A stretch of DNA of 64,000 bases from Theristus sp. LFF4_11. Lineage: Eukaryota; Nematoda; Chromadorea; Monhysterida; Xyalidae. A program made the translations under genes and the position numbers. The notes under the pieces were generated by a model. It was not told the DNA's origin. It did not search any database and saw only the letters and a program-made list of their open reading frames with translations. How positions within the stretch are numbered: the first letter of the stretch is position 1; every line of letters starts with the position of its first letter. The stretch covers positions 1 through 64,000 of the forward strand of contig JASANC010002838.1 in NCBI GenBank assembly GCA_030248135.1, in the 5' to 3' direction. This document shows positions 34,183 through 47,600 of the stretch, piece by piece.

Positions 34183-34620
34183 TCATTTTCATTCAATTCT
34201 GTATGCGACATGTGAATTTTATTAAACTAACTTTTTGCCATTTTGCTTCCGCCTTTTTCTTCAAGATAAAACTTTAAAATTTTTCCAATTCAGCAGTGCT
34301 TTCTCCCGGTGATGTACTCTTTTATTTTTAAAGCAGTTGATTTGTGTTACCCACCAACAACTACTGTAAAACGACATCAGTAGTTTGACAACAGTTTTTT
34401 TAATGGTTTCAGTGCATTGTTTACGACTTCCTAAACACATGCTCCTTGTTTTTGAACACATTTTCAACACTGATAAACTCGTTGCTTTTATTGAAGGTTT
34501 GATAAGACATCATGTTCAACAATTCAAGAACAAAACACTCATTACGATTTTTTTGTAGTCGGACTGGAAAATTTAGGACATTAGCTGATTGGCTGGTGCG
34601 TGATCCTGATTAGGTTTGAG
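34183..34620. other. BHMT upstream region
   Basis: Promoter side of BHMT. It holds a family-A-like scrap near 34560-34605 (CGGACTGGAAAATTTAGGAC, GCTGATTGGCTGGTG). No gene is seen. Confidence 0.4.
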
Positions 34621-35769
34621 GTTGGTGACAACCGCAATACGCACATACAGTAGCTTGAAAATTCCGAATTTGCCGAATTGCATTTGAACAGTCTTTGATT
34701 ACTCTGATGTTTTACTTCGAGTCTGAGCGTGCGTGAGCGGTTCTGCTCAGAACAGATGCGAATTTATCTTTCCAGAGGCAAATTGTTTTTTCCTTTTGTT
34801 TAATTCACACAATTTGCCACTCTGATGTTGTTACCATAGCAGACTACCGTATTACCCCCAATAAACCCCCATGGAGGATTAATACGTCAGCGACTTTTAG
34901 GGGTGGGGGTTTATTGGTGGGGGGGGGGATTATTGGTGGGGGGAGGGGTTTATTTACAAAAAATTCTAGGGGTGGGGGTTTGTTGAAAAATGGCAAAAAT
35001 ACCTTGCATGGCAGGCAAGAAAGTCGCAGAAACTTCTACTTTTCACAGAGATTTCCTTTTGTAACAGCCTTTTGTAATGAAATTACCATTAACTCATCCC
35101 TTTGGGGCCTTTGGTAGCACAATTTCACCAATGTCACTGCATTCAGCCACTGAATTCGCTGGGTATGTGTTTCAAACAGGTTTCCAATTAACCCCCATGG
35201 GGGATTATTTGTGGGAGGGGATTATTCGGAAACCTGTCGGGGGGCGAGTGGGGGTTTATTGGTGGGGGGGGGGGGATTAATGGTGGGGGGGGGTTTAATG
35301 GGGGTAATACGGTAGTTGTTTTCTGCAGTGAAAGATTAGTTACATTACATTAGAACTACATTAGTTCGGAAGTCCGTTTATGAGTGATGATAAACAGTGA
35401 GATTATGGATGAACATTGTTTTTTGTCAAAAATTGCTTTTTGTAAAAATTACACTGTAAAAACATGTAAACCAAAAAAATTTGATCACAAAAAAGCCTCC
35501 CAAAGTGTTTTAACACTGTTCCAAATGTTAAAACATGAGGTCCCTTTGTTACAGCTAAATCAACCCTCTGCTTTTCACAACATTTGTCAATTTTTCATGT
35601 TTTCCAGATATTCTGCTGTAGTGAGTGATAGGAGCAACATACCGTAACAAAAATTGGGTCAGAAAACCCTCCAAATGTTTTCTAATAGTGGTTTAATTTT
35701 CAGCTCGAAACACCTCACCACAAGCCAGTGAGAGCATTTTAGAATTGGTAGCTTTTTTGGCTCACCCTG
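34621..35769. mobile_element. 5'-truncated CAGGGTGGGCC-family TIR element interrupted by another element
   Basis: 34621-34844 and 35315-35769 match the interior and right end of the complete element at 45500-46596: CAATACGCACATACAGTAGC, GAGTCTGAGCGTGCGTGAGC, CCATAGCAGAC, AGTTCGGAAGTCCGTTTATG, GAGAGCATTTTAGAATTGG. The right end is GGCTCACCCTG-TA. The left arm is missing. The two halves are separated by the inserted 34847-35312 element. Confidence 0.85.
34847..35312. mobile_element. TIR element, CCGTATTACCCCC family, copy 2 (nested)
   Basis: TA-CCGTATTACCCCCAATAAA to TTAATGGGGGTAATACGG-TA, 466 bp, inverted relative to 7235-7685 and sharing its core (GGCAGGCAAGAAAGTCGCAG). It is inserted at a TA inside the surrounding element. 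Confidence 0.9.
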
Positions 35770-37607
35770 TATGTGCTGAAACGTGAATGAAAATGGATAA
35801 AATGTTTTGGAATGCAACGTGTTCGTTTACACATGAGATAAAACAGTGCTAAACGGCAAATGGCAACACAACAGTGCAACACCGTCCGTCGACGTCCAGT
35901 TTTTCACAAATCTGCTTGGCGCCATTCACTTTTGACTTGACAATTCACAAAATTTGACACACACAAACACAAATAAACGGCATGAATACGTAATCGTGAT
36001 GGCAATCGCAATTCGCCGTTGAAATGGCATGCAAGTTCAATCAACATTATTAAAAAAATGTTGTGAGCATAGAGTGCTACATACCTACATGCATGTTCTG
36101 TACCACCTGGTTCCATTGCGAAAATATTTTGACTTTGACTGTGAAAAACTTAGACCATCATGTTGAAAATCTATAACATGTTTTGTTGAATTCGAAAAAC
36201 AACAGCATATTTTGCAAGCAAAGCATGTAAATACTTTGCAAGCAAAGTATGTAAAATGTACACGTTTTTACGTAAAGTAAAGTAAAGTCTTGATTGGCAC
36301 CCTATTGCCGAGCAAACTAAAGATTTAAAAAAGTGCACATTCCCGTGACGTCCCTATGAACGAGTGGAGGTTCAAAAATGCAGATTACGAATGGACTTAC
36401 ACAGGAATGGATAAACTGTTCGTCGTTGTTCACTAAAAAATTCTGTCTACCAGATCTTGGCAGAGCGGAACCTTTGAATTTGAAGTTTACCGCTTAACGT
36501 GTCAATTGTTCGACTGCCCCTTGTCCCCGTTGTCCCTACATATTTATCGACGTCGTCGTAGTCCTCGTGCTCGTCGTCCTGTTTCTGTTTTTGGGCGCTC
36601 AGAAGCTTTGTGATTTGCTGCCAAACAATTTTGATTTGTTTAATCCAATTTCATTTTGTTGTGGAACAATTGTCACAAAATAAACGAGGCGACGACGATA
36701 CTTTTAGATCGATCTTCTCCAACGACGTCGCCATAAGATAAAGTTTTAGCTCGTTTTTCAAATAGACTGCCCAAAAAGAATTGAAAAGTAGAGATTGCCC
36801 GCCTGATTGGCCTTTGCCGCACTTAAAAATGAATTTACGGTTTTATTTCCGACGCAAAAAAAATGAAAATCCTTAGTGGGTCTTTTTAAGTTCAGACTTA
36901 TAAGTGAGGTGGACTTGACAAATTCAAAATTTTGATTTTCTGGCAATTTGGCCTGTGACACTGACTCTTGCCTTGGTGGGATGAAAAACGCTGTTAGTTA
37001 AACGCAGGTTAGACTTTACGGTACCTTTGAGCATAGGCCATTCAATGGTTTCCATTGATCATACATGTTCTATCGGCATTTTTAGCAGCTTCGAAGTTGG
37101 TTGAGCAACGCATCACATCCAAAAACTGCAAACATCACTATGCCAGTTTTGTTCAGGTTCAGTCAGTGCTTTTGTGTTGTGTCTTGAATACAATGAGAAT
37201 TTTATCGATAAATCTATCCGCGTAAAAATTTTGGTTTTGGTTGTTCTGTTTGATGATCAAATCGCTCTGTTCCGTGTTGCTCTCATTCTGCGTTTTGGCT
37301 TTTTTTCTTCACATCCAGATTCTTCAAACAGAAATTCAAATAACTCAGTCCATTGAGATGTGTTTTTTAAATGATATCCAGGCTTTCAAAAACCGTACTT
37401 TTGCAAAAAAACTCGTTTCAAGCCTGGCTTTTTTTAAAGTTGTTCCTACATGTATTTATTTCCCTTTCTGCAGCTGTGTTATTCGATTTATTCCGTCGGT
37501 ACAAATATTAGCAATTCAAATTTTGTGCGTCTGTTTCTTTTCAAGCGTAAGTTTCAAACGCAGAGAAAGTTTCTTTCAAGTTGTCTAAAGATTACCTGAA
37601 TGTTATA
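35770..37607. other. Gene-poor interval
   Basis: No exon is recognised. Near 36540-36730 lie two CGACGTCGTCG-type palindromic pieces 160 bp apart, possibly a decayed inverted repeat. The open frame at 37241-37588 (plus) is hydrophobic and AT-rich and is not called. Confidence 0.4.
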
Positions 37608-38381
37608 CAGGGTGTCTCATAAAAAAACTATAATGGGCAAAATGGATCGTTCTTAAATTTGGTTCAGCCTAGCGATTGCGTCTGCAATTTGGAACGCAGG
37701 TCAAGAAATGTTTTTCCCATTAATTGTGTAAGAAATTACATTTGAAAACAATCAAGCACACTAGCACAGCAACGTTTTTGAACTTCAAAATTGCAAATCG
37801 TCCGTCACAAACGCACGCACTGACGATCATTTTCCATTTGCGAGTTTAGCCCTATTCGATTCGTTAAAACTGTCACAGTTGCCTGCAATTTATCTTTTTT
37901 GTTTATACTTTCAAATAAAAATGAGTATCTTGAAGAAAAAACTGAACAAGTATCGTAAGCAAACTTTATCTGAAACTTCAAATGAGCAAAATGAAGCTTT
38001 GATTTTTTGCAGCTTCTTCATCCATTGCAAGATCTCTTGTCATTGGGAGACTCCAGAACAGGAAACCACGTGAGCTCAAACATATGCAAGGGAGAAATTT
38101 GAAAATTATTGTCTACACACATTTTTCCAAATAAGTGCAGCAATCGTTTAGATTTACAGACCTCTGGGTTAGTTTTAGACCAAGAAACAAGCACGAATTC
38201 GTCCGATTTTTTTCCCTTGAATAAAAATGTTGCAGTGCATTTTAGAATTTTTAAACGAACTTGTGACACAATCAATGGAAACCATTTACATAAGCAATGT
38301 TTAAAAAATTTCAGATGTAAACGTTGGACCAAATTCAATAACGAGCCGTTTTGCCCATTACAGGTTTTTTGAGACACCCTG
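37608..38381. mobile_element. TIR element, CAGGGTGTCT family, complete copy
   Basis: TA-CAGGGTGTCTCATAAAAAAA to TTTTTTGAGACACCCTG-TA, 774 bp, with the terminal arms continuing into AATGGGCAAAA / TTTTGCCCATT. It shares inverted interior blocks with 31617-32452. No credible ORF is present. Confidence 0.88.
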
Positions 38382-39442
38382 TAGATAGATAGATGCCAAA
38401 CAATTTTTAGTTTTGTTTGATCATTCATTTGGGCAGTATTGATGCAGTTTTTCATGCAACAACTATTGAGCACTGAATAGGCAACATAACAAACAATGTG
38501 ATACATCTCGTAAAACCGTCAACAAACAAAACGCCACGGTTGTTACAGCGGCCGTCACCACGGTGCCATTTTATTTCTTGAAAGCGTTGTTTTTTTACAT
38601 TTTTGGTTATCAAACCGCTTGGCCTGTCAGACGAAAACAGTCTTTTTGTTATCACATGTTTTTTGTGCCGTCATGACCACACAGCAGTAAATTTCTGAAA
38701 CTTGATCAATCATTTGGCGCCAAAGCTAATTGGAGTGGAATGTTTTTTTGCACAATAACTAGAATCAATGACGCATACAGTAACCACAGTTTAAGCGAGC
38801 AATCACCAAAAGTATTGCACAAATTGGCTGTTCAATGTCATTTATCACAACAATAGTATCTTTAGGATTGCGCGCTGTTTCAAAAACCTTTTTTTCAATT
38901 GCCTGAATGTGCAAATAAATGCATGATCGTTTCAATTATCTTTAATATAATGATGACATGCGATGCCACAGCAATGCGCCGCAGGGAAGCAACCAATGAA
39001 CGCAGCAACCAGTGACACTGACACCAACCACTGTCGTCGCAGGCGGCTGTCTCTTGTCATTTCAATTTGTTGTTAAGACAGAAAAACTCTGTTAGTAAAT
39101 GTTTTGAAACTATCGCTGACGTAAACGTCACCAGTTTCTGTCCAATTTCTCTCTCATCTGTTTGAATCTGTTTTTCGAAGGTTCACAAACAATTCATTGT
39201 GCTGCAAGACAAGTTTGGTGCTTTCATAAAACGTAGATCCGATTCTCAGCAAGTGAAAACTGGACAATTTATCGGATAATGGCGAATGACACTGACTGCA
39301 GCGTGCGATTTGTGAGGTCGGTTTTACCATATGGAATAGGAATAGTGGCACGCTAACAGAAAAAAACAAGAAATCATGCAGCGAAAGGCGCGTCTCATTA
39401 AACTTGACCTGGGACTTTCCTGGGACCGTTCCTCAGCAAATA
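38382..39442. other. Gene-poor interval
   Basis: No exon or repeat partner is recognised. Confidence 0.4.
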
Positions 39443-39708
39443 CCGTAAAGTCTTGCATATAAGGTTCCTCCCACTTATAAGACCCCCACCCAAATGTGGG
39501 CGGAGTGTCACACGGCGGGAAACCAAAAAATTCAAAATTTTGATTTGTTCGAAATTTCACTTTGTTTATAAGACCCGGACTTCCTAATCTTCGCTTTATA
39601 AGACCTCCTCCCACTTATAAGGCTGTCACACAAAATTCCACTTTTTTCAGAAATTTTTGATTTTCAAATTTATATAAGGAGACCTTACATATATGCAAGA
39701 CTTCACGG
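39443..39708. mobile_element. 266-bp TIR element, CCGTAAAGTCTTGCATATA family
   Basis: TA-CCGTAAAGTCTTGCATATAAGG to CCTTACATATATGCAAGACTTCACGG-TA. The interior repeats CCTCCCACTTATAAG twice, so the arms are themselves internally repeated. It is the only copy seen in the window. Confidence 0.85.
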
Positions 39709-39710
39709 TA

Positions 39711-42700
39711 ATTGTTGCAACAGTGTTGATTGTGCACCGCGTTGCATCTCAAGCTCATCCGTTGACCACGTGACACCCTGTACCGCTGAGGCCAGTTGCC
39801 AATCGCACCAGAAAAAAAATTCGATTTGTTTTCATATTGTCCAGCCGAGTTTCAGGCACTTAGCGAATCTTAGGTACATAAAGCAAATTTTATAGTTTCC
39901 GTGCCCCATTTGTCCTGTGCGGTGGTGTTGCCCATTGAACGCAGGTGACTGAATAAGACTGCAACGCAAGTGCTAATATAATTAGCTAAGTTAAAAGTAA
40001 AAAAATAAGGCAGGTCTATTTGACATCGCGCGAATACTTTTGGTTTGACAGAGAGTATTCAAAAACATGCGTCAGAATCATTTTAAAAAAACTTCAAGGT
40101 ACCAGCCACTGTTGGCGTTGCGCTTTAGTCAACATGGCAGTGGTGGCGTGTGGGAAACTCTCACAGTAAAGTGCTTCACAAACAGTCAACTAAACCTCAA
40201 CTATATGACTCCACCATTTCTGCACTTCAAAACACCGTCGGAATGTTTGGAATGCGTTGCGATCTGATCTGGGCACTACCTGTTTTTGGCTTCTTGTACG
40301 GATTTTTTGTGCAATTGAAGATTTTTTGTGTTTTGAAACTTATTAGTTCAACGCGTTTTGTGTAACGAAAATGCTGCTCAGTAGTGTTGCGAGACCACGT
40401 AGGTACCAATTTTTGAAACCTTTAATTAAAACTAATTTTCAAATTTTCTTCGGCCATGGACTTTTTCTCCGCAATCTTGATTTCGTAAATTTATGGGCCA
40501 GTCCTCTTTCTGGGTGCAGATTGTTTTTGCAACCAATTGTTATCAGTTCAAAGTCTCTCCAAGTTACACATTTTAACTGATTGAATTTTTAAACTTGTCG
40601 TAATTGAAGGGCTTATTGTTTCCAAGTTGCATCCTTCTTTCATGTGAAATTTTTGTGCAAAATGTGCATGTGCATCTCTGCCACTGTTCATTAAAATTAA
40701 AAAACGTTAATTTGTGTCGCACAGAAAAACAAAATGTTATTCATTGCTCGCCGGAGGCTACAAACAATTTTGTATAAATGAATTCTCAGCAAAAAATGTG
40801 TTGTTGCGGCAAGGTCGTTCAGTTTGCTAAAGTTGAGAATCGCAGAAAATGTGCACCCGCTCTGCTGCCGGTTACCGTACTCTGCCTCTGCAGAACGAAA
40901 ATTCTTTCTGTTACTTTTCATTGCTCAATCAAATTACGTATATTGATGATGTTTTTTAAATTGCTGGTTGTCGATAAAAACTTTTAAAACGCGTTTGATT
41001 AAAGCGACATGCTGCGAATTAACCCACGATGCAGAACTTCTGCATCAATCATAAAAGTGTTGCCACGGCCTTGTTGCGTCTGCGTGCGCAGCATGTGATG
41101 CAACTGCATACAGTCCTGTTTTTGTCGACTTTTCGTTTAAGTGTGAAACATTCGTTCAGCGACTGGCTCATAGTTGTTTCCAACAAGTGCACAGCCACCA
41201 TACAATTCACCGTCTAATCGTGTATTTTTCTCACCATTTTGCTGCTCGCCCGTTGGTCTACGTGTAAACTGTTGTAGCACGGTGGCCGGAGCACAGAGTA
41301 CAGATTGGGCCTGTGCCGTTTGTGTACAAACAGCAGCTGGAGAGACTGGCACAGTCTGCCCGCACAACACAACAGTGCCGCTCTAAACGCTCTAGCTGCA
41401 ACAACATTACGTTCAAAAAATAGGTTGACTGAAACGTGTGTGTGTGCGTGTAAGCATCAACAAAACATAAACAGATTGCTGACAGCGCATCCAGTCGATT
41501 TTTGTATCGGTACAGAGACGTGCGTGTTGCACTGCTACTGTTCGGTTTGCTGTGTTTTTCTGTTTCTCGGTGGGTCGCTTTGCTTGCTGTGTCTTCAGAA
41601 TATACAAAGACACACCACAGCGAGAGCATCATGTTCTGCGCCGTTGACCACAAGCTGTGTGCTCATCTTGTCAAGGACGCAGCAGGCCGCACAGACGCAC
41701 AGGCGCGCTACCTGTGTGCCTCACATTCGTTGTCAGTAAAACACCCGATTTTCTGCTGATACTGCATGGCCGATTAAACATGGCAGCTCTTTTCAGGGTG
41801 CAAGGAGCGCGCGAATTTTGAAAGAAGAAAAAAAGACGTCCAGGAAACAATTTGTGTGTCAAATTTAATTGTGTCATGTTTTTTATTTATCAATTTGTTC
41901 GTGCTATTTTTAACGATCTTTGTCCATTGCTCGCACGATTGGCACATAACTTGGCATTTTTGAAAAAACAACAACTCCTAGTCTTCGACTAATCTCGCCT
42001 TGAATGAGAAAACAAGGACTGCCTTACAATGTATTTATTCGGCCATACTATACTTCAGTTGTCATGGATTCACTTAGCCATTTTGTAGAATGCTGCAATC
42101 TTTTCAAAAAATTTTTCACTGTTTTGCACGCTTAAATCTTGCAGTGTTTATTGTGGTGGTTTGATGAATGTTCTCATGCCAATTTTTTACCATGCATGGT
42201 GTGTCAGAAAAACCGGAATCAAACATGAGAACGACATGATAATTACGTTTCCTCGTTACGTCACATCTTCATTCCTGATTTTTGCAGAAAAAAGTTTTCG
42301 AATACCATGGATGTCAGACGCTGCTCCTCCGCATGCCACACCACTGCCAGTTTAACAAATAACTTTTCCACTAACTTTTTTTCAAACGTGAACTTGTTTT
42401 GTTGCAGCAACGTGTATAGCATTCAGTTCTCAAAAATAGAAATGGTGCAGGTACACGCACGCTTGTACACACACATTGTACTTATATTTCGCGGTATTTT
42501 AGAAACTGGATGTTATGCTCGATTCTGTGTATCCATGTGGGCAGCAAAATGTCTGCGGGCGCGTAAAAGTTATTTTTAATCTCCGATTATTCGCCAGCGA
42601 AACAAACGCGCCGGCGAAGCTTGTTGCTAAGCAGGTCGTAGCGCATGCACAGTCAGCTTGTGTGCACACGCTGATTTTTCGATGCCCAAAATTTTCAGCG

Positions 42701-44687
42701 CATGCATGACACACTGGTTGCAGCTAAAGCCCAGCAGACTCTAAGCAGACAGTACATGAAATTGACAGGTGGCAACAATGACTAACGATACCTGGTCAAC
42801 TGACTCTCCGTGTGCTGTCAGGTTGCATTTCAGGCATTATGCACAATCCAATGTATCTATTTACCCTCTGTACGTGGAGCTCCCCATGTCATTAGCAGTT
42901 ACTCAAACCATTCTTCTACATTTGTATTTATGATCGCTACTCGGGAATAATTGTGAAAAGTTGCCCTCAGCAATTTGTGCGGCAGCACAACGCGAAATCA
43001 TGTTACGCTGTTGAGTGAGCGATTAAGGATTTTTGTACTCGCGTTTTTACGATGTACACAACTTTTGATTGATAGCTCAAAGTGATTCGGGCTAAATTCT
43101 TGCGAGTTTTCGGCGATTCTTGTTGCAGTCTGCCAAGCCACACTGTCGTCCAAATTTAAAATGTCGGCTTGGCTGTTTGCTACCCAGCCCGTGCCATCAG
43201 GTTCAACCACGTTGCAAACTACAAATAAATGCCACTGTACTCGGTTTCCTAAACTCCTAACTTCATTTACAAAACATCGACAACAACAAACGATGAACTG
43301 ACAGCTTTTGTTAAATTATTTTAGTGCACTAAATCATAAATTATACGATGCCAAACTTTAGATGCCCCAGATATTCAGGTGAAGTCGAAATACATAAATG
43401 AATCTTTTCCCACGAAATGTGCTGTGGTGGCTGCCGTAAACTTTGGTGATATGTGGCCAGTGTGTGTTTCGCTGTATTTTCTGAAGCTAATGTTATTATC
43501 TAAAAATGACGGAGACCGAAAATAGATGAAGCTTGTGGCTTTGGGCGTCTGGTTATTTGATGACCGCGCTCATAATCACATAAAGCTTATTTATAGCGAT
43601 ATATATTCTCAACAGTTTCTCATTTTCACTTCCAAGCCTGATTGGCATCACAATAACTAACAGACGCGAGCCTCATTTCCGTATAATTCTTTTTCTCGCC
43701 TTTTCACATGTAAATGTCAAGAACAGTGTTGCAACGTTGCAAGCTTAGAATGTAGAGACTTTACCGTCACTGCACAGCAATGCCACAACGCAATCCTGAA
43801 GACAGACTGAAAAAGTTCTGGCCAAAATTATGGCTTTACGATATGTTCTATTTTTTCCGCTGCTTTTTGAATTCTTTTTGGAGTGTTGAATCTGAGTGCC
43901 AAAGTTTCTACATGTTTGGTTCTGAAATGATCTCGAAATCGAATTGCTTTTGAGTGCTCTCGTCTGTTGTTGATCCAATCACACAGAGAAGATCATATAG
44001 CATTTAGATGGATGTATCGTATTGACACGGCACTTGACCCGGATGATACGGCGATTATGTGATGCGGCCAACACAGCACGCACCAAATACACAGCATCGG
44101 GCGATCTGCTTGTTTGCTGCCGAAAATCCGATACAATACTCCATTGCGACCCTGGCATCTCAAAACTATCACCCCCCGCCGTGTGTGCCCTCTTTTTAAT
44201 CATTTGCAACACTTTTATTCCTGTGATTATACTCCTTTTATGCATTGAATTCTGTGATCCTCTCTGTATTTATTTGCCGATGATGGTTTTCGGTTTTTTT
44301 CACGCGTTTCTGCCATTGTTTCATTCAAGAATGGAGCTTTGTGTGTCTTTATTGTGTACTTTTTGGCCACCCTTGACGATTGGTGCACCTCAAAATGCGT
44401 CGTACAAACCCACTACATACGGATCAGCTTGTGGTGTGGGTGTTTGAGTTATTTATGGTGTTTATGTAGAGTGGATGTGTTATTCTAGCGGTTTCTCAGC
44501 CTCCCAAAAAAATCCTGGACTCGTGCTCGTCGCGTCTTGCCTCAAGTACAGCCCTGGAAGCCGATTTAGAAATAAGTGCATAAGATGTTTTTGCAGCATA
44601 CTCTTGCGAAGTCGGAGTTTTTTTCTTCTTCTGATTTTGATTAAATTTCCCGCCCGTGTGGCACGGCACTGCAAGGTTGCACAGCGG
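39711..44687. other. 5-kb gene-poor interval upstream of the RGM gene
   Basis: Open frames at 41137-41759, 42307-42714 and 43979-44447 lie on both strands without family similarity or paired splice sites. The minus-strand frame at 43979-44245 is the most protein-like but I cannot place it in a gene. RGM regulatory sequence is expected here. Confidence 0.4.
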
Positions 44688-47600
44688 ATGCAGTTTTTCA
44701 GGCAATCGACCAGAAGTCAATCTCAGGACAACGGAACAGTTGGCGTTTTTAACGACACAAGCAACCAAGTTGGCAGCAACAATGAACGAAGTGACGTGAT
44801 GCTCTGCACAGCCGGCATGTCGCCCGTCACCGAGCAGCACCCACACATTCAGTCGATTCGCCGGCTCAGACGGCTGCTTCTGCTTGTGACACAGACATCG
44901 GCACGAATTTCACTTTGCGTTCTTCTGCTCGTGCAGCTTGGTTCGTTTGTTTTTATTCCAAATTTTTATCATTTGTCTAAAAAGAAATTCATTGTAAACA
45001 GTACCAGTTTTTAGCTTTTGTTGCTGTACCGTAAATGTTGGCGAAACTCGTGCGCGTTTTTTGTTGTCCAAGTGCTTTTGATAAGACTCTTTGATAAACA
45101 ATGTCATCCATGTGACTGTGGGCTGTCATTTTGCTTCAGAGCAGTATTCTGTGCTTGGTTTCGTCCCTGAACCAGAACAATAAGGGCTTATCAAAGATCA
45201 TACGCAATTCTTTGCGTCTTCGTTTTTTTGTAAAGCGTTACTGTTGACAAAAAGTCTACCGCACCTTTAAAAAAACGTTCACGCCGCATCTTTTTTGAAG
45301 AGAACTCAAAAGCTGAAACGTAAACAAACGCACTTTGTCAATGCATAACGGCGGCGTTGTCAAAGGTGAGAACACCACCGCTTGAGTGCAAACAACTCAC
45401 CAAACTTTCTTAGAGTTATACTGAAGACGCAATGAAAACCTGAGAGCAAATTAGCACGGTAGGAAGGGGACAGCGAGTGAAAACAAGAGCAATATGTACA
45501 GGGTGGGCCAAAAAAAGGTTCCAATTCTAAAATGCTCTCACTGGCGTGTGCTAGGGTGTTTAGAGCTGAAAATTGAAACACCATTAGAAAAAACTTGGAG
45601 GTTTTTCTGACTAATTTTTTTTCACGGTATGTTGCCCCTATCACTCACTGCAGCAGAATATCTGAAAAACATGAAAAATCGACAAATGTGGTGAAATGCA
45701 GAGGGTTAATTTAGCTGCAACTAATACCAAATGATGAACGTTGGTGACAACCCAAGTGCTCACAACACAAAAAAAGATGAAAAAAAACAATACGCACATA
45801 CAGTAGCTTGGTAATGCTGAATGCTGAATTGCATTTGAACAGCCGTTGATCAACCTGGTGTTTCACTTCGAGTCTGAGCGTGCGTGAGCGGTTCTGCCCA
45901 GAACAGATGCGAATTTATCTTTCCTAATGCAAACTGTTTTTTTCTTTTTTTAATTCACACAATTTGCCACTCTGATACAATATTTTTCACCATAGCAGAC
46001 GGGTAGTTTTCTGCAGTGAAAGATGCAATTCCATTTTCAGTCGTTGCTGCCATCACGGTTAAGTGAACGGTAGAGAAGCGAGTCTGGTCTGCCAATTGGT
46101 CGGAACATGCGAATAACTTTTTCCATAGTGGTTCGGCAATTTGTACGAAATTCAATTTTACCCCGCATGGCGATACATCAGTTCGGAAGTCCGTTTATGA
46201 GCATTGATAAACAGTGAGATTAAGAATGAACGTTGTTTTTCGTGAAAAATCGCTATTTTTTTAAAAATTGCACTGTAAAAATGAACAGAAACGTGTAAAC
46301 CAAAAAAAATTTGACCAGAAAAAATTCTCAAAGTGTTCTAACAGTGTTCCAAATTTTAAGCCATGAGGTTCTTGTTATAGCTAAATCAACCCTCTTTATT
46401 TCACCACATTTGTCGATTTTTCATGTTTTTTAGATATTCTGCTGTTTTGAGTGATAGGGGCAACATACCGCAACAAAAATTTGGTCAAAAAAACCTCCAA
46501 ATGTTTTCTAATAGTGTTCCAATTTTCAGCTTTAAACAGCTCAGCACTCGCCAGTGAGAGCATTTTAGAATTGGAACCTTTTTTTGGCCCACCCTGTACA
46601 TGTTGTCTACAAAAAAAGTCTTGTAATTTGCTCAACAGCATGTTAGTGCCACTTGAATTTTTGCTTTTCAGTGCATCCAGCAATCAGCAGTTCTCTGGCG
46701 CAGTCGCTCGGCAGTGAGTGCCGCGTCGAGGTGTGCGCCGCACGATTCGCTAATCGCATGACCAACGAAAAGGTGCGTCCATATTTGCTTGAAACAACCA
46801 TTTTCGTTTTCATTCTTTCCTACAATAGTTTCAATGGAATGACATTGGTGAACGTGAGCATTCGCTTGGTGCAGGTGCTTCGTGGCGGCAATGTGCGCTA
46901 CTGCCTGCTGATGGCAGACTACGAGCAGTGTCTGAATGGCACCAGCGTGCAGTGCCGTGGCGTGCTCAAGTACCACTCGTTGGTGACGTTGCTGCGTCGT
47001 CAACTGCAACTGTACACCTGTGCCGCTGTCATGGCAGAGTCCGCTGCCGACTACAGCAAGTACGCCGACGGCACGGGCGACGCAGACAGCTGCATCTATC
47101 CGTACCAGCCGGAGCGTGGTGCAGCCGCGTACAGGGTGTGCCAGATGTTTGGTGACCCGCACGTGCGCACGTTTGACGGGCAGCATGAGACGTGCCGTGT
47201 CGCAGGCGCATGGCCACTCGTCGACAATGCCTACTTTGCCGTCCAAGTAACCAACGAACTCGCCACGGACACACTCTCGACGGCAACCTTTGTTGCAAAG
47301 GTAACCACGCTTGCTTTCTCAGATCATTATTTAGCCGCCGTGATTGTTTGTGAATTAATCAACACACGCCCATATGGCTTAAATGTGCAAGCAATCAGGT
47401 CAACCACACAGCCAGCGGTGCACATTCACTTGCGTGTTTGTCTCTGCAGTTTCCTTTGGTGGCCGATTATCGAATTAGGCTGTGTTTTCGTGTGTTGAAA
47501 TTACAATCGTGCATGCGTTTTTTATTTGTGTGGGAATGCGATCGTTTTTTACAAGCAACAACCAATGCAACGAAGCCAGTGAACACCAGAGAATGTGGCA

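Noticed and set aside
41137..41759. Overlapping open frames on both strands upstream of RGM
   Set aside because: Several frames are open at once because the stretch is poor in TA-containing codons; none shows a family motif.
44022..44447. 141-codon plus-strand frame and opposite 88-codon frame
   Set aside because: Either could be an exon, but neither shows a domain or a phase-compatible partner exon.
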